Part shown: positions 7,873 through 15,558 of the stretch, in pieces
Position numbering within the stretch: position 1 is the first letter of the stretch
Layout: the number at the start of each line of letters is the position of its first letter
Assembly (NCBI GenBank): GCA_022424925.1
Contig: JAKMGM010000031.1
Span: forward strand, 1-18,087
DNA: 18,087 nucleotides
From: Candidatus Poseidoniaceae archaeon
Lineage (GTDB): Archaea; Thermoplasmatota; Poseidoniia; Poseidoniales; Poseidoniaceae
Reading direction: 5' to 3'
Translations under genes and position numbers: made by a program
The notes under the pieces: generated by a model
What the model was told of the DNA's origin: nothing
Databases searched by the model: none
Seen by the model: only the letters and a program-made list of their open reading frames with translations

Positions 7873-8486
7873 CAAACATCCCTCCTTCGGTTGAGGACAC
7901 GAATACCGAGTTCATCAGCACGTGAATAAATCATTTCTCGCTTTCGTCCGCCAACACTTCGACCGACACGAGCCGCTTCAGTTTCAGGGTCGATGGTTTC
8001 CAAATCAAGTGTGTTTTGAACCATAACTTCACGGAATCCTGAAGGGTGCAATCCACGAGCAGTAGCCACTTTACCGTGCCCTACTCGAACAAGAGCGCTG
8101 CGGTATTTGTAGTTGCGTCGCTGCTTGCTGTCCATGCCGTGAGGTGCTCTCCAGCCTGAACGAGAGAGACGCTTGTAACGGAACCATTCAGTTCGTCGGA
8201 ACGAAGGTGTCTTTTTCTTCTGCTCAGCACGGAGCGCTAAAGCGGCTTTGGTGTCTTCATCAAGAACTGGTTTTTGCTTTGCAACGTGTCCTTCGACAAC
8301 ATCTTCATCCCAATCACCATCATCATCCCAATCCTCTTCTGAGTCATTGGATGTTACTTCTTCACTTTCATTGGCTTCAACCAAACGAGCGATAAGGTCT
8401 GATTTCTTACCGGATACCGGGAGATCAGCAGCCTTTAGAAGCTCTTTGAGTTCTGCAACAGTCATTTTTTCGTACTCTTCTGCCAT
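7872..8486 (-). CDS. rpl32e: Large-subunit ribosomal protein eL32 fused to an N-terminal SAP domain
   Basis: The C-terminal part (about 94-204) is eL32: FRRTEWFRYKRLSRSGWRAP, then GMDSKQRRNYKYRSALVRVG, HPSGFREVMVQN and a closing ELGIRVLNRRRDV. The N-terminal part (about 7-37) fits the SAP fold, a two-helix nucleic-acid-binding motif: MTVAELKELLKAADLPVSGK followed by KSDLIARLVE. An acidic linker (about 41-65, rich in D, E and W) joins them. Haloarchaeal eL32 proteins also carry an extra N-terminal domain, but of a helix-hairpin-helix kind, so this looks like an independent addition. The start at 8486 has an AAGGAGTGAT Shine-Dalgarno and follows the uL6 stop by 5 bases. Confidence 0.95.
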   Translation of the reverse strand: MAEEYEKMTVAELKELLKAADLPVSGKKSDLIARLVEANESEEVTSNDSEEDWDDDGDWDEDVVEGHVAKQKPVLDEDTKAALALRAEQKKKTPSFRRTEWFRYKRLSRSGWRAPHGMDSKQRRNYKYRSALVRVGHGKVATARGLHPSGFREVMVQNTLDLETIDPETEAARVGRSVGGRKREMIYSRADELGIRVLNRRRDV

Positions 8487-8491
8487 TCATA

Positions 8492-9034
8492 TCACTCCTT
8501 GTTGATGAGGTATATCCCGTCTTGGAATACACGGCGGTCACGGTTTTTTACCGTGGCGCACTTTTCGATGTTTGCTGCTGTTTGGCCTACAAGTTCCTTG
8601 TCGATACCAGTGACGACAACTTCGACCTTGTTGTTGACTTTCACATCAACGCCTGAAAGGATGTCGGCATTTCGAGGAACGCGTTCTCCAAAGTAGTTGT
8701 TGACGACGAAGGTGTTACCCTTCACCGACAATGTCATTGGGAAGTGAGAATAGAAGGCTTTCAGATTGTATGTGAAACCAACAGTAACGCCCTTCACCAT
8801 GTTGTTGAGGTGAGCGTTCCATGTTCCAGCAAGTGCTCGTTGCTTTCGTCGGGGCATGTCCACGCGAACTGTCAAGCCGTTTCCGTCTTGAAGAAGGGTG
8901 ATGAACGTGCTTTGAAAATGGCGAGAGAGAGAGCCTTTCGGTCCTTTGATAGTGACGACGCCATCTTCGCTGATCGTTGCAGTAACGCCTTCAGGGATGG
9001 TCACGATGTGTTCGATTCTGTCGAGTTTTACCAT
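8492..9034 (-). CDS. rpl6: Large-subunit ribosomal protein uL6
   Basis: uL6 sits near the sarcin-ricin loop and the factor-binding site of the large subunit. The 180-residue protein has the two tandem uL6 domains; the first starts with IVTIPEGVTATISEDGVVTI followed by KGPKG, and the second ends in DKELVGQTAANIEKCATV and RVFQDGIYL. The ATG at 9034 is selected because GAGGTGA lies 5 bases upstream; the frame is open further but that part has no family similarity. The Shine-Dalgarno begins with the uS8 stop codon. Confidence 0.97.
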   Translation of the reverse strand: MVKLDRIEHIVTIPEGVTATISEDGVVTIKGPKGSLSRHFQSTFITLLQDGNGLTVRVDMPRRKQRALAGTWNAHLNNMVKGVTVGFTYNLKAFYSHFPMTLSVKGNTFVVNNYFGERVPRNADILSGVDVKVNNKVEVVVTGIDKELVGQTAANIEKCATVKNRDRRVFQDGIYLINKE

Positions 9035-9044
9035 AATATTCACC

Positions 9045-9434
9045 TCAATATACGTAAGCCAGTAGCTTACCACCAATACGAGCATCTTTTGCATCATAGT
9101 GATGCATTATGCCGGAGTTCGTTGTTAGAATCAAGAGGCCGAAGTCTTGGGCAGGCAAGTAGCGCGTCTCCCATTGGTCGTATTCCTGGCGTCGAATGCT
9201 GTGTCGTGGCTTGACGGTGCCACAACGGTTTATTGCGCCGCGTAGTTCAACCAAGTATGTACCGCCACGACCGTTTTCAGTTCGGTCAATTGAGCCTACA
9301 TAGCCAGACTTTTGCATGATTTCAAGGACGTTACCGAGCAGTTTGGAAGCGGGTGAAAGTTCAACGTTGAACTTCCCTGCTTGCTCTGCATTGTACATCT
9401 TGATGAGTGCGTCGTTGAGTGGATCGAATTGCAT
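9045..9434 (-). CDS. rps8: Small-subunit ribosomal protein uS8
   Basis: uS8 is a primary 16S rRNA binder that organises the platform and central domain. The 129-residue protein starts with DPLNDALIKMYNAEQAGK and contains SPASKLLGNVLEIMQKSGYV, both typical of archaeal/eukaryotic uS8 (S15a). The C-terminal PAQDFGLLILTTNSGIMHHY binding loop is intact. GGAGGAG lies 6 bases before the ATG. Confidence 0.97.
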   Translation of the reverse strand: MQFDPLNDALIKMYNAEQAGKFNVELSPASKLLGNVLEIMQKSGYVGSIDRTENGRGGTYLVELRGAINRCGTVKPRHSIRRQEYDQWETRYLPAQDFGLLILTTNSGIMHHYDAKDARIGGKLLAYVY

Positions 9435-9447
9435 ATCTTTCTCCTCC

Positions 9448-9600
9448 TTAATTCATTTTCTTGAATCCAATTTCTGGAGCAACATCTCGGAAGCACTGTC
9501 GGCACAGGCGTAGCCCGTGGCGGCGTATCATTCCTCGGCGTCGTCCGCAGCGTCGGCAACCAATGGTTCTTCCAATTCTTTCTCCGTGATCTCTTGCCAT
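9448..9600 (-). CDS. rps14: Small-subunit ribosomal protein uS14 (zinc-binding type)
   Basis: This 50-residue gene is shorter than common ORF cut-offs. It encodes MARDHGERIGRTIGCRRCGR followed by RRGMIRRHGLRLCRQCFRDV and ends in GFKKMN. Cys15, Cys18, Cys33 and Cys36 form the two CxxC pairs that bind one zinc ion in archaeal/eukaryotic uS14 (S29). The protein sits in the head of the small subunit. The ATG at 9600 is preferred over ATG 9606 because GGAGG lies 7 bases upstream of the former and only 1 base from the latter. The Shine-Dalgarno lies inside the end of uL5, and the stop TAA abuts the next GGAGG. Confidence 0.96.
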   Translation of the reverse strand: MARDHGERIGRTIGCRRCGRRRGMIRRHGLRLCRQCFRDVAPEIGFKKMN

Positions 9601-9602
9601 TT

Positions 9603-10130
9603 TCATTCCTCCATTATTGTGATACCAAAGTTCTCAGTGAACCAGGCACGTGATTCGTCTGGGTTGATGCGGTGTCCCATTCCAACCTTACCTTTCGCTC
9701 GGCGACGTCGGCTAACTCGGTGGCCGGGTCGTTCAAGAACAACGGTAATGTCCATTCCAAAAATTCCGATATCTGGGTCGTACTTCTGCCCAGGGAAATC
9801 TGTGTAGTCGCGGACACCAAACGAGAGGTTTCCTTCACGGTCGAAGTTCCACGCAGGAATCATGTTTTCTCGAACCCAAAAAGCGTCGGTCAAGAACTTC
9901 TTGATGACTTCTTGGTTGCGCATAGTGGCTTTGCATCCGATTGGAGCGCCTTGTCGAACTTTCAAATCACGGTTTTGGATGCGACCGAGTGTTCGCTGTG
10001 GCTTAACGCCAGTTACAAGTTCCAATACATTTTCAGCGTTAACCAAGCGTTCTCCGCCTTCGCCAACACCGATGTTAACGCTCACTTTCGTGATGCGTGG
10101 CATGGTCATGGGGTTGAGTGCGTCACTCAT
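9603..10130 (-). CDS. rpl5: Large-subunit ribosomal protein uL5
   Basis: uL5 binds 5S rRNA in the central protuberance and contacts P-site tRNA. The 175-residue protein has the archaeal MTMPRITKVSVNIGVGEGGE opening, the LVTGVKPQRTLGRIQNRDLK segment, GAPIGCKATMR, and the NLSFGVRDYTDFPGQKYDPD loop followed by the GIFGMDITVVLERPGHRV strand. Its ATG overlaps the eS4 stop codon (ATGA), with GAGGTGG as the Shine-Dalgarno in the end of eS4. Confidence 0.97.
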   Translation of the reverse strand: MSDALNPMTMPRITKVSVNIGVGEGGERLVNAENVLELVTGVKPQRTLGRIQNRDLKVRQGAPIGCKATMRNQEVIKKFLTDAFWVRENMIPAWNFDREGNLSFGVRDYTDFPGQKYDPDIGIFGMDITVVLERPGHRVSRRRRAKGKVGMGHRINPDESRAWFTENFGITIMEE

Positions 10131-10828
10131 TCAACCACCTCTGTGTGAGGTAGCGTCGAGTCACCGACAGCGAAAACATTGGATGCGACTGTGCCGAACT
10201 CATCAAAGAGAACTTCGTTTGGCATACTTGAGCGCTTGATTTCGGAAGACTTCATGTTGGCAAATCCACCGACGTGAGCTCCACCAATCAAATAACAGCG
10301 TACGCCATCCTCAAACTTGATGTGTTCAAGAATATCTTGACTTGGAAGAGCGAGCTTCAATGAACTTCCGGTTGAGTATTCTGAAGCATCGTCAACGATA
10401 ATGTTGCGGCCGTCGTGGAGATTCAGTTGCGTCTTTCCGCCTTTGATCGTGTTCTTTCCTTCAATACGGCAGACTTTCCAGCCGGCTTCATCAGCCGATA
10501 TGGTTCGGTAACGGAGTCGGCCGTTGTGGTCGAGTACGCATCGGTAATGCGAGTCGCCAAGCGTAAGAACATCCATGAGACCAACGCCACGTCGCACATC
10601 TTTGCAGATTCGACCGTCAATAAGGGCGTGACCGTTGTGTAGAATGTGTCGAACTTCCCGCGTGGAGCGAGCATATCCGAGAACGTCTCGAATAACGAGG
10701 CTAATAGGCATGCACAGTTCAAGCGAGTGAGCGCCTGGTGTGGGGCGAGTTACCCAAATGCTGGTCTTTCGAGGAAGTGGCCAGCTTCGTGGCATGGCCA
10801 ATCTCTTCAAGTGGTTGCTGCTTCCCAT
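10127..10828 (-). CDS. rps4e: Small-subunit ribosomal protein eS4
   Basis: eS4 is an archaeal/eukaryotic small-subunit protein. The 233-residue protein begins MGSSNHLKRLAMPRSWPLPR, followed by HSLELCMPISLVIRDVLGYA, the S4-like RNA-binding part with HILHNGHALIDGRICKDVRR, and a C-terminal KOW-like region. A family match is present along the whole length. The ATG at 10828 has AGGAG about 9 bases upstream and follows the uL24 stop by 5 bases; a TTG at 10837 is in frame but overlaps that stop and lacks family similarity. Confidence 0.95.
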   Translation of the reverse strand: MGSSNHLKRLAMPRSWPLPRKTSIWVTRPTPGAHSLELCMPISLVIRDVLGYARSTREVRHILHNGHALIDGRICKDVRRGVGLMDVLTLGDSHYRCVLDHNGRLRYRTISADEAGWKVCRIEGKNTIKGGKTQLNLHDGRNIIVDDASEYSTGSSLKLALPSQDILEHIKFEDGVRCYLIGGAHVGGFANMKSSEIKRSSMPNEVLFDEFGTVASNVFAVGDSTLPHTEVVE

Positions 10829-10833
10829 ATTTT

Positions 10834-11241
10834 TCAACTCCTGTTACCGGTTAGCTGCTGAACACGCAACTTGTCTGTTTCGTCAAGTTTGACGACAACG
10901 ACATTCGAAGAGTGGACCGGTACCGCTTCTTCTTTGTTATCGGCCTTGCTGGCCTTGGCACCTTCAATGTAAAGGCGACCTTTTTCTGAATCAATTCGAA
11001 TGACTGGACCCGTCAAGGGTTCAGCGCCACGCTTTCCACCGTGTCGCTTCCCGCCGTTGGAAAGGTCGCCACGGGTAACACGGACTGTGTCACCTACACG
11101 GACAGTGACCGTACGCACACCATCAAAGCGTGAGTCGGGTTTGTCGAGTTGCAGGCGAGCTGAAATTCGCTTACGCTTCTCATGAAGAGGGGCGTTGAAA
11201 TGTGCCTTACGTTGCTTGGTTGGTTTCATACTTTTTACCAT
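10834..11241 (-). CDS. rpl24: Large-subunit ribosomal protein uL24
   Basis: uL24 is an assembly initiator of the large subunit near the exit tunnel. The 135-residue protein shows the archaeal/eukaryotic (L26-type) KPTKQRKAHFNAPLHEKRKR opening, the KOW motif around VTVRVGDTVRVTRGDL, and DSEKGRLYIEGAKASKADN. The start at 11241 lies 5 bases after GAGGTG; a second ATG at 11229 is possible. The Shine-Dalgarno begins with the uL14 stop codon. Confidence 0.95.
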   Translation of the reverse strand: MVKSMKPTKQRKAHFNAPLHEKRKRISARLQLDKPDSRFDGVRTVTVRVGDTVRVTRGDLSNGGKRHGGKRGAEPLTGPVIRIDSEKGRLYIEGAKASKADNKEEAVPVHSSNVVVVKLDETDKLRVQQLTGNRS

Positions 11242-11250
11242 AATCTCACC

Positions 11251-11649
11251 TCAAATAATTTGTTTTGCATTCGCTGCAATACGAGGCCATCGTTCTGCTG
11301 CCTCGCGTGATACTGGACCCTTGATATCCGAACCTTGGACGTCACCTTTCTCGTTGGTAATGACACAGGCATTGTCTTCGAACTGAACCCATGTACCGTC
11401 AACTCGACGGAAAGGTCGGCGTTGTCGGATGATGACAGCGTTGAACATTTGGCGTCGAGTTTCTGGCGTACCCTTCTTGACTGAAACTTTGGCGAGGTCA
11501 CCAACGCCACCAGCAGGGTATCGGCGAATGGTGTTACCGAGTTTTAGAATGTTGATGATTTGGACGATCTTAGCACCGGTGTTGTCTGCAACAGTCAGGC
11601 GTGCTGCTGTTGGTAGACCACGGGTTTGCTTACCTGCGATTCCACGCAT
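11251..11649 (-). CDS. rpl14: Large-subunit ribosomal protein uL14
   Basis: uL14 lies at the subunit interface near the factor-binding region. The 132-residue protein matches archaeal/eukaryotic uL14 (L23): RLTVADNTGAKIVQIINI, RRYPAGGVGDLAKVSVKKGT, VIIRQRRPFRRVDGTWVQFE then DNACVITNEKGD, and the closing KGPVSREAAERWPRIAANA. Its ATG overlaps the uS17 stop (TAATG). Confidence 0.98.
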   Translation of the reverse strand: MRGIAGKQTRGLPTAARLTVADNTGAKIVQIINILKLGNTIRRYPAGGVGDLAKVSVKKGTPETRRQMFNAVIIRQRRPFRRVDGTWVQFEDNACVITNEKGDVQGSDIKGPVSREAAERWPRIAANAKQII

Positions 11650-11984
11650 TAAGCCTCACCTCCAGTGTGTTCAATCACGCAAAACGAAATCGTCTTTGAA
11701 AGCGGACGACATTCCATGATTTTGACGGTATCACCAACATTGACTTCACCAATGCATGCAGGAAGGTGAGCGGATACAGAGCCAGTACGCTTTTCGAACC
11801 GTTCATACTTTTCCATGTAGCGAACATTTCGTCGTTCAATTGTGATTGTTTTTTGCATACCTACTCCGGAAACGGTGCCCTCAAGAACTTGGCCACGCAA
11901 TCGCAGTGAGCCATAGAAGGGGCAGTTTGCATCTCCGTCCCACTCGCCGGTAGGGTTTTTTACATCAATTCCAATGTCTCGCAT
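11649..11984 (-). CDS. rps17: Small-subunit ribosomal protein uS17
   Basis: uS17 binds helices of the 16S 5' domain. The 111-residue protein begins MRDIGIDVKNPTGEWDGDAN followed by CPFYGSLRLRGQVLEGTV, the archaeal signature, and contains the OB-fold strands KTITIERRNVRYMEKYERFE and VGDTVKIMECRPLSKTISF. It starts 4 bases after the Rpp29 stop codon. Confidence 0.97.
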   Translation of the reverse strand: MRDIGIDVKNPTGEWDGDANCPFYGSLRLRGQVLEGTVSGVGMQKTITIERRNVRYMEKYERFEKRTGSVSAHLPACIGEVNVGDTVKIMECRPLSKTISFCVIEHTGGEA

Positions 11985-11988
11985 GGTA

Positions 11989-12246
11989 TCAGGCCTTCCT
12001 GTATTTTCGGTGAGTTCGGTCTTCCGGGCGCTGACTCACCAATGCGCCTTGAACGACAGTATCGTTGTCGTCAATTGTGAATGTGATTGCGGTTTTTCCA
12101 AAGGTAACTGACTTGCCGTCTTCGAGAAGTACGAGTGTGTTCTTGGTCTCGTCGAGAACTTGTCCAGAGCGGCCAACCAATGTTGGGTCCGTTGAGGCAA
12201 CGACGTTCAAAGTCGAGCCGATCCAAGTTGAGTTATACATATCCAT
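11989..12246 (-). CDS. rnp1: Ribonuclease P protein component 1 (Rpp29/Pop4)
   Basis: Rpp29 is a protein subunit of archaeal RNase P, which cuts the 5' leader from pre-tRNA. The 85-residue product has the Sm-like beta barrel hallmarks: STWIGSTLNVVASTDPTLVG, GQVLDETKNTLVL, then the C-terminal VVQGALVSQRPEDRTHRK with the conserved RPEDR. The family is often 90-130 residues, so this is a short version. The ATG at 12246 is chosen because GGAGG lies 9 bases upstream and the aIF1 stop is just before it; the longer frame upstream overlaps aIF1 and has no similarity. Location between aIF1 and uS17 is typical of archaea. Confidence 0.93.
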   Translation of the reverse strand: MDMYNSTWIGSTLNVVASTDPTLVGRSGQVLDETKNTLVLLEDGKSVTFGKTAITFTIDDNDTVVQGALVSQRPEDRTHRKYRKA

Positions 12247-12247
12247 A

Positions 12248-12547
12248 TTATCGCACCTCCACATTGAATCCGTTGTTTTTGAGTACACCTGCTGCTTTCT
12301 TTTTGTGATCGCCTTGAAGTTCAATTGTTCGTCCTTTCACTGTTCCGCCTGCAGCACATTTGTTTTTGAGTAATTTTGCGAGTTGATTAATGTCAATTGC
12401 TGAGTCATCTATGCCTTCTACCTTCGTTACAATTTTTCCATAGCGTCGTCGGTCGGTTGATATGATGGCTCTTTGTTGTTCTTTGGCTATTTCTTGGCAA
12501 ATGCAGAGTTCGTCTGGAAGTCCACAAATGTTACACATAGCCGCCAT
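12248..12547 (-). CDS. Translation initiation factor aIF1 (SUI1 family)
   Basis: aIF1 binds the small-subunit P site and checks start-codon pairing. The 99-residue protein begins with a zinc-knuckle-like segment, MAAMCNICGLPDELCICQEI (Cys5, Cys8, Cys15, Cys17), followed by the SUI1 fold with RRYGKIVTKVEGID, LLKNKCAAGGTVKGRTIELQ then GDH, and a closing GFNVEVR. GGAG lies 9 bases before the ATG, and the gene is 22 bases after uL29. The position beside uL29 and Rpp29 is standard in archaeal operons. Confidence 0.95.
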   Translation of the reverse strand: MAAMCNICGLPDELCICQEIAKEQQRAIISTDRRRYGKIVTKVEGIDDSAIDINQLAKLLKNKCAAGGTVKGRTIELQGDHKKKAAGVLKNNGFNVEVR

Positions 12548-12569
12548 TGTTGTCTTCTCCTTCAGTGTT

Positions 12570-12764
12570 TCACTTTGTATTCAGATGCGTCTTAAGTCGA
12601 GCAATACTTCGGCGAGTTGCCTTGTATGCCCCGATGTTAGAGGGTGTACCACCAAGTGCTTTTTCAGCACGAAGTTGAAGTAACTCTTCTTGGAGTTCAA
12701 GAAGACGTGACTCTCGAGCCTCTTGGCTCATGGAAGCGATTTCACGGTTTGAAACGTAACTCAT
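12570..12764 (-). CDS. rpl29: Large-subunit ribosomal protein uL29
   Basis: uL29 is a small helical hairpin near the peptide exit, part of the docking surface for signal recognition particle and the translocon. The 64-residue protein has the expected two helices, ESRLLELQEELLQLRAEKAL and KATRRSIARLKTHLN, separated by GGTPSNIGAY. The ATG overlaps the uS3 stop (ATGA), so it is probably translated by coupling. Confidence 0.95.
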   Translation of the reverse strand: MSYVSNREIASMSQEARESRLLELQEELLQLRAEKALGGTPSNIGAYKATRRSIARLKTHLNTK

Positions 12765-13438
12765 TCGCTCGCCTCCGCAGCTGCAGCTTCAGTTGCTGCT
12801 TGTTCTTCTCGAATACGAAGTTCTTCTTCGGAGAAGATGCTGATTTCGTGTGGCAGGCGTGTACCTGGTCGCATGATTTCGACGGTTACACCGATGGTAC
12901 CGAGCTTCTTGACGGCCACTGCATATCCTTTGTCCATGTGCTGAAGGGCTGTTTCGCCGCAGTACTTGACGTGACCCAGAATGAATTTTTGAGTTCGGTT
13001 TCGAGAACCGGTCAACTTTCCTGCAACGGTGACAATGACACCACGAGCGCCAGATTCCATGATGTTCTGAGCAGCGCTTGCACCAGCACGTCGGTAATAC
13101 CAGCCACGTTCAAGAGCAGATGAGATTTTCTCTGCCATGACTTGTGCATTAAGGGTGGCAGCTTTCCTGTCGATTTCCTCAACTTTCAACTTTGGGTTTT
13201 CGATAGCGAATTCTTCATCAAGTCTCTTTTGTAGTTCATTGATAATCTTACCCTTGCGGCCGATGACCATACCTGGGCGTTCAGCATGAACGGTTACTTC
13301 TGTTCCCTGCGGTGTTCGACGGATGACGAGATCACCAAAACCAGAGTTCTTCGTGTTCTTCATCAAGAATTCCTTGACGAGAAGGCGTTCAACGTTACGG
13401 TTAACGATTGTTCGGAGTGTACTTTGTTTTCCTGCCAT
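12761..13438 (-). CDS. rps3: Small-subunit ribosomal protein uS3
   Basis: uS3 lines the mRNA entry tunnel. The 225-residue protein has a KH-type domain with the GxxG loop at about 60-63 (GMVIGRKGKIINEL) and the C-terminal domain with SALERGWYYRRAGASAAQNI, GARGVIVTVAGKLTGSRNRT and PGTRLPHEI. It ends in a Glu/Ala-rich tail. The ATG at 13438 lies 7 bases after GAGGTG; an upstream in-frame TTG (13444) is too close to that site. The Shine-Dalgarno begins with the uL22 stop codon. Confidence 0.97.
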   Translation of the reverse strand: MAGKQSTLRTIVNRNVERLLVKEFLMKNTKNSGFGDLVIRRTPQGTEVTVHAERPGMVIGRKGKIINELQKRLDEEFAIENPKLKVEEIDRKAATLNAQVMAEKISSALERGWYYRRAGASAAQNIMESGARGVIVTVAGKLTGSRNRTQKFILGHVKYCGETALQHMDKGYAVAVKKLGTIGVTVEIMRPGTRLPHEISIFSEEELRIREEQAATEAAAAEASE

Positions 13439-13449
13439 AATCAATCACC

Positions 13450-14043
13450 TCAGAAGTCGTCCTCCAACTCGTCTTCTTGAACACTAAAGTCTTCAAGGAA
13501 TATTTCGAGATTCACTTGGTAGTGATTCGAAGGGGTTGCTCGACCACGAGCACGAGGAATGAATCCTTTACGGATTTGTCCACGGTGTGCTGCGATGTGC
13601 GTGATTTCCATTTCTTCAGGGTCGACATCTTCGTATTGATGTCGTGCGTTTTCCATTGCGCTTTCAATCAGCTTGATGATGGCGCGGGAACCCTTGACTG
13701 GATAGCGTCCGGGTCCAACTTTGCCCTTGCGGTGACCAACCATTGACGGGCCACTGCGTCGCTTCTTTTTGTTCCCGCTACCGAGACGGAAGGGGACTGC
13801 TGCTGCTTTGCGTCGGATGTCAGCACGGTCAGAATCAATCTTGAGAACTTCATTCAAGAAGGCGATTGCTTCTCCAGCCTTCATGTTCTTGACATGTCGG
13901 CAGATTTCGAAACAGTGCTTAACGTGCATGTCCATGTTGACTGCTCGTGCAGTAGCAAGGCGGCTGCCTTGCAGCAATTGTGTGTAACCCTTTTGGGGGT
14001 TTTGGCGGCGCTTTGAACGGCGATCTAATTGTGTCTTTACCAT
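13450..14043 (-). CDS. rpl22: Large-subunit ribosomal protein uL22
   Basis: uL22 lines the nascent-peptide tunnel with its long beta hairpin. The 197-residue protein has SRLATARAVNMDMHVKHCFE and AIAFLNEVLK in the first half, the KGRPKGR-like stretch in altered form (HRKGKVGPGRYPVKGSRAII), and the tunnel hairpin around AHRGQIRKGFIPRARGRATP. It is longer than the usual roughly 155 residues of archaeal uL22, mainly from an acidic C-terminal tail (DFSVQEDELEDDF) and an internal insertion. GAGGTG lies 6 bases before the ATG. Confidence 0.96.
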   Translation of the reverse strand: MVKTQLDRRSKRRQNPQKGYTQLLQGSRLATARAVNMDMHVKHCFEICRHVKNMKAGEAIAFLNEVLKIDSDRADIRRKAAAVPFRLGSGNKKKRRSGPSMVGHRKGKVGPGRYPVKGSRAIIKLIESAMENARHQYEDVDPEEMEITHIAAHRGQIRKGFIPRARGRATPSNHYQVNLEIFLEDFSVQEDELEDDF

Positions 14044-14053
14044 ACATCACACC

Positions 14054-14551
14054 TCACTTTAGAGCCACGTGCTTTGACGAACGTGTTGCACCGACACCAG
14101 GGCCGCTGTGGGCGACACCTCTGCGGGTAATAGCGAATTCACCGAGGTAATGACCAATCATTTCCGGCTTGATATCGACTGGGACAAAGTTCTGTCCACT
14201 GTAGACCGAGATGGTCTTGCCGACGAATTCAGGAAGAATAGGCATATCTCTGCGGTGCGTGCGAACGGTTTTCCCGTTCGAGCGGCGTACACGGTTGAGG
14301 AAGTGCTCATTTTCTTCTGAGAATCCACGAACCATTGAGCGACGAGCCCGTGCAGAGAGAATTGTAGCAATGCATTCCTCTGTTGGATTCTCCTCGGATG
14401 GGAAAAGTGGCATGTTGGACAACTCTTCAACAGAGTATCCTCGGTAGGTGAACTCTTTCTTCACACGGCCGGTGGTGGTCGAAAGGCGCTTACGTGCCTT
14501 ACGGCGGCTGGCTTTCGGGGTCATAAAGGACTTCTTCTTCTTACGTGCCAT
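14054..14551 (-). CDS. rps19: Small-subunit ribosomal protein uS19
   Basis: uS19 is in the head of the small subunit next to the A-site finger. The 165-residue protein is somewhat long, with a very basic N terminus (ARKKKKSFMTPKASRRKARK) and an archaeal FTYRGYSVEELSNMP segment. The conserved core is clear: HRRDMPILPEFVGKTISVYS, QNFVPVDIKPEMIGHYLGEF and the C-terminal HSGPGVGATRSSKHV. The start has GAGGTGATG upstream, and its stop TGA opens the Shine-Dalgarno of uL22. Confidence 0.97.
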   Translation of the reverse strand: MARKKKKSFMTPKASRRKARKRLSTTTGRVKKEFTYRGYSVEELSNMPLFPSEENPTEECIATILSARARRSMVRGFSEENEHFLNRVRRSNGKTVRTHRRDMPILPEFVGKTISVYSGQNFVPVDIKPEMIGHYLGEFAITRRGVAHSGPGVGATRSSKHVALK

Positions 14552-14562
14552 ATATCATCACC

Positions 14563-15279
14563 TCAAATTTTCTTACCGCGACCTCGACCTGTGCGGCTTG
14601 GCGCAATCAGACCGACCTTAGCACCTGGTGGGGTACCACGAGCGACCGAGTTTGGACCGTGAACAGCTTGGTGGTTTCCACCACCGTGTGGGTGGTCAAC
14701 AGGATTCATCGCAACACCGCTGACGTGAGGGAACAGCTTACCACGTGCCTTGGCCTTGTAGTAAGCAGCACCTGCAGTTCGCAGTGGCATTTCGTCTCGT
14801 CCATGACCGGCAAGAACACCGATGGTTGCACGGCAGTTGGCAGGGAGTTCACGTAGAGATCCGGAAGGCATTCGTACTCGAACCTTGTCGCCAATCCGTG
14901 CTTCAATGAAACACGAATTGCCTGCAGCGCGAGCAACCTTTCCTCCGTCACCAGGACGAAGTTCAAGATTGTTGATTGCGGTACCTTCTGGTATGTTTGC
15001 CAGTGAAGTGATGTTACCCGGTCGAAGAGCCGCATTGTCGCCAATAGCGACGCTTGCTCCAACAGAAAGACCTTCGGTAGCAACGACGAGCGTCGATTCG
15101 CCATCTGGCAACTTCATTCGAGCGAGTGGAGCCGAGTGAACTGGGCTGTGAAGCAGTTCAGTAATCTCACCAACGACACCTTCTGTGCGTGGCATGCGGT
15201 TCGCACCAGGGAACCGATGGCTTGCAACACGGTAACGTGGAGAGGAACCTTTTCGTTGTGCACGTATTCTCTTACCCAT
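14563..15279 (-). CDS. rpl2: Large-subunit ribosomal protein uL2
   Basis: uL2 is needed for subunit joining and peptidyl-transferase centre formation. The 238-residue protein begins MGKRIRAQRKGSSPRYRVAS, has an OB-like N-terminal domain and a SH3-like C-terminal domain, and carries the invariant VAMNPVDHPHGGGNHQ motif, whose histidine lies near the peptidyl-transferase centre. Its length is typical for archaea. The Shine-Dalgarno TGAGGTGAT begins with the uL23 stop codon. Confidence 0.98.
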   Translation of the reverse strand: MGKRIRAQRKGSSPRYRVASHRFPGANRMPRTEGVVGEITELLHSPVHSAPLARMKLPDGESTLVVATEGLSVGASVAIGDNAALRPGNITSLANIPEGTAINNLELRPGDGGKVARAAGNSCFIEARIGDKVRVRMPSGSLRELPANCRATIGVLAGHGRDEMPLRTAGAAYYKAKARGKLFPHVSGVAMNPVDHPHGGGNHQAVHGPNSVARGTPPGAKVGLIAPSRTGRGRGKKI

Positions 15280-15290
15280 GATAAATCACC

Positions 15291-15548
15291 TCAGAATGCT
15301 CCCAAGCGCATTGCTGCGTCTTCTGCGTCGTATCCTTCGGCAAGCTTGACGGAAGCGTGCTTGCCGTGTTTTGAATTTCGAACGTTGACTTTTGCCACTT
15401 CGACCTCGAAGATGGTTTCAATCGCACGTGCGATTTGACTTTTGGATGCGCTGCGATGAACGATAAACTCAAGGCGCTGCTCTGTGGTTCGAGCCTCCAT
15501 CGATTTTTCGGTCAACCATGGTTGAATGATAATGTCGTATGCGTTCAT
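15291..15548 (-). CDS. rpl23: Large-subunit ribosomal protein uL23
   Basis: uL23 sits at the tunnel exit and is the docking site for signal recognition particle and the translocon. The 85-residue product starts MNAYDIIIQPWLTEKSMEAR and continues with LEFIVHRSASKSQIARAIET, then VEVAKVNVRNSKHGKHASV and the C-terminal YDAEDAAMRLGAF. The ATG at 15548 is chosen because GAGGTGA lies 5 bases upstream; further upstream the frame overlaps uL4 with no similarity. Confidence 0.97.
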   Translation of the reverse strand: MNAYDIIIQPWLTEKSMEARTTEQRLEFIVHRSASKSQIARAIETIFEVEVAKVNVRNSKHGKHASVKLAEGYDAEDAAMRLGAF

Positions 15549-15558
15549 GATGTTCACC

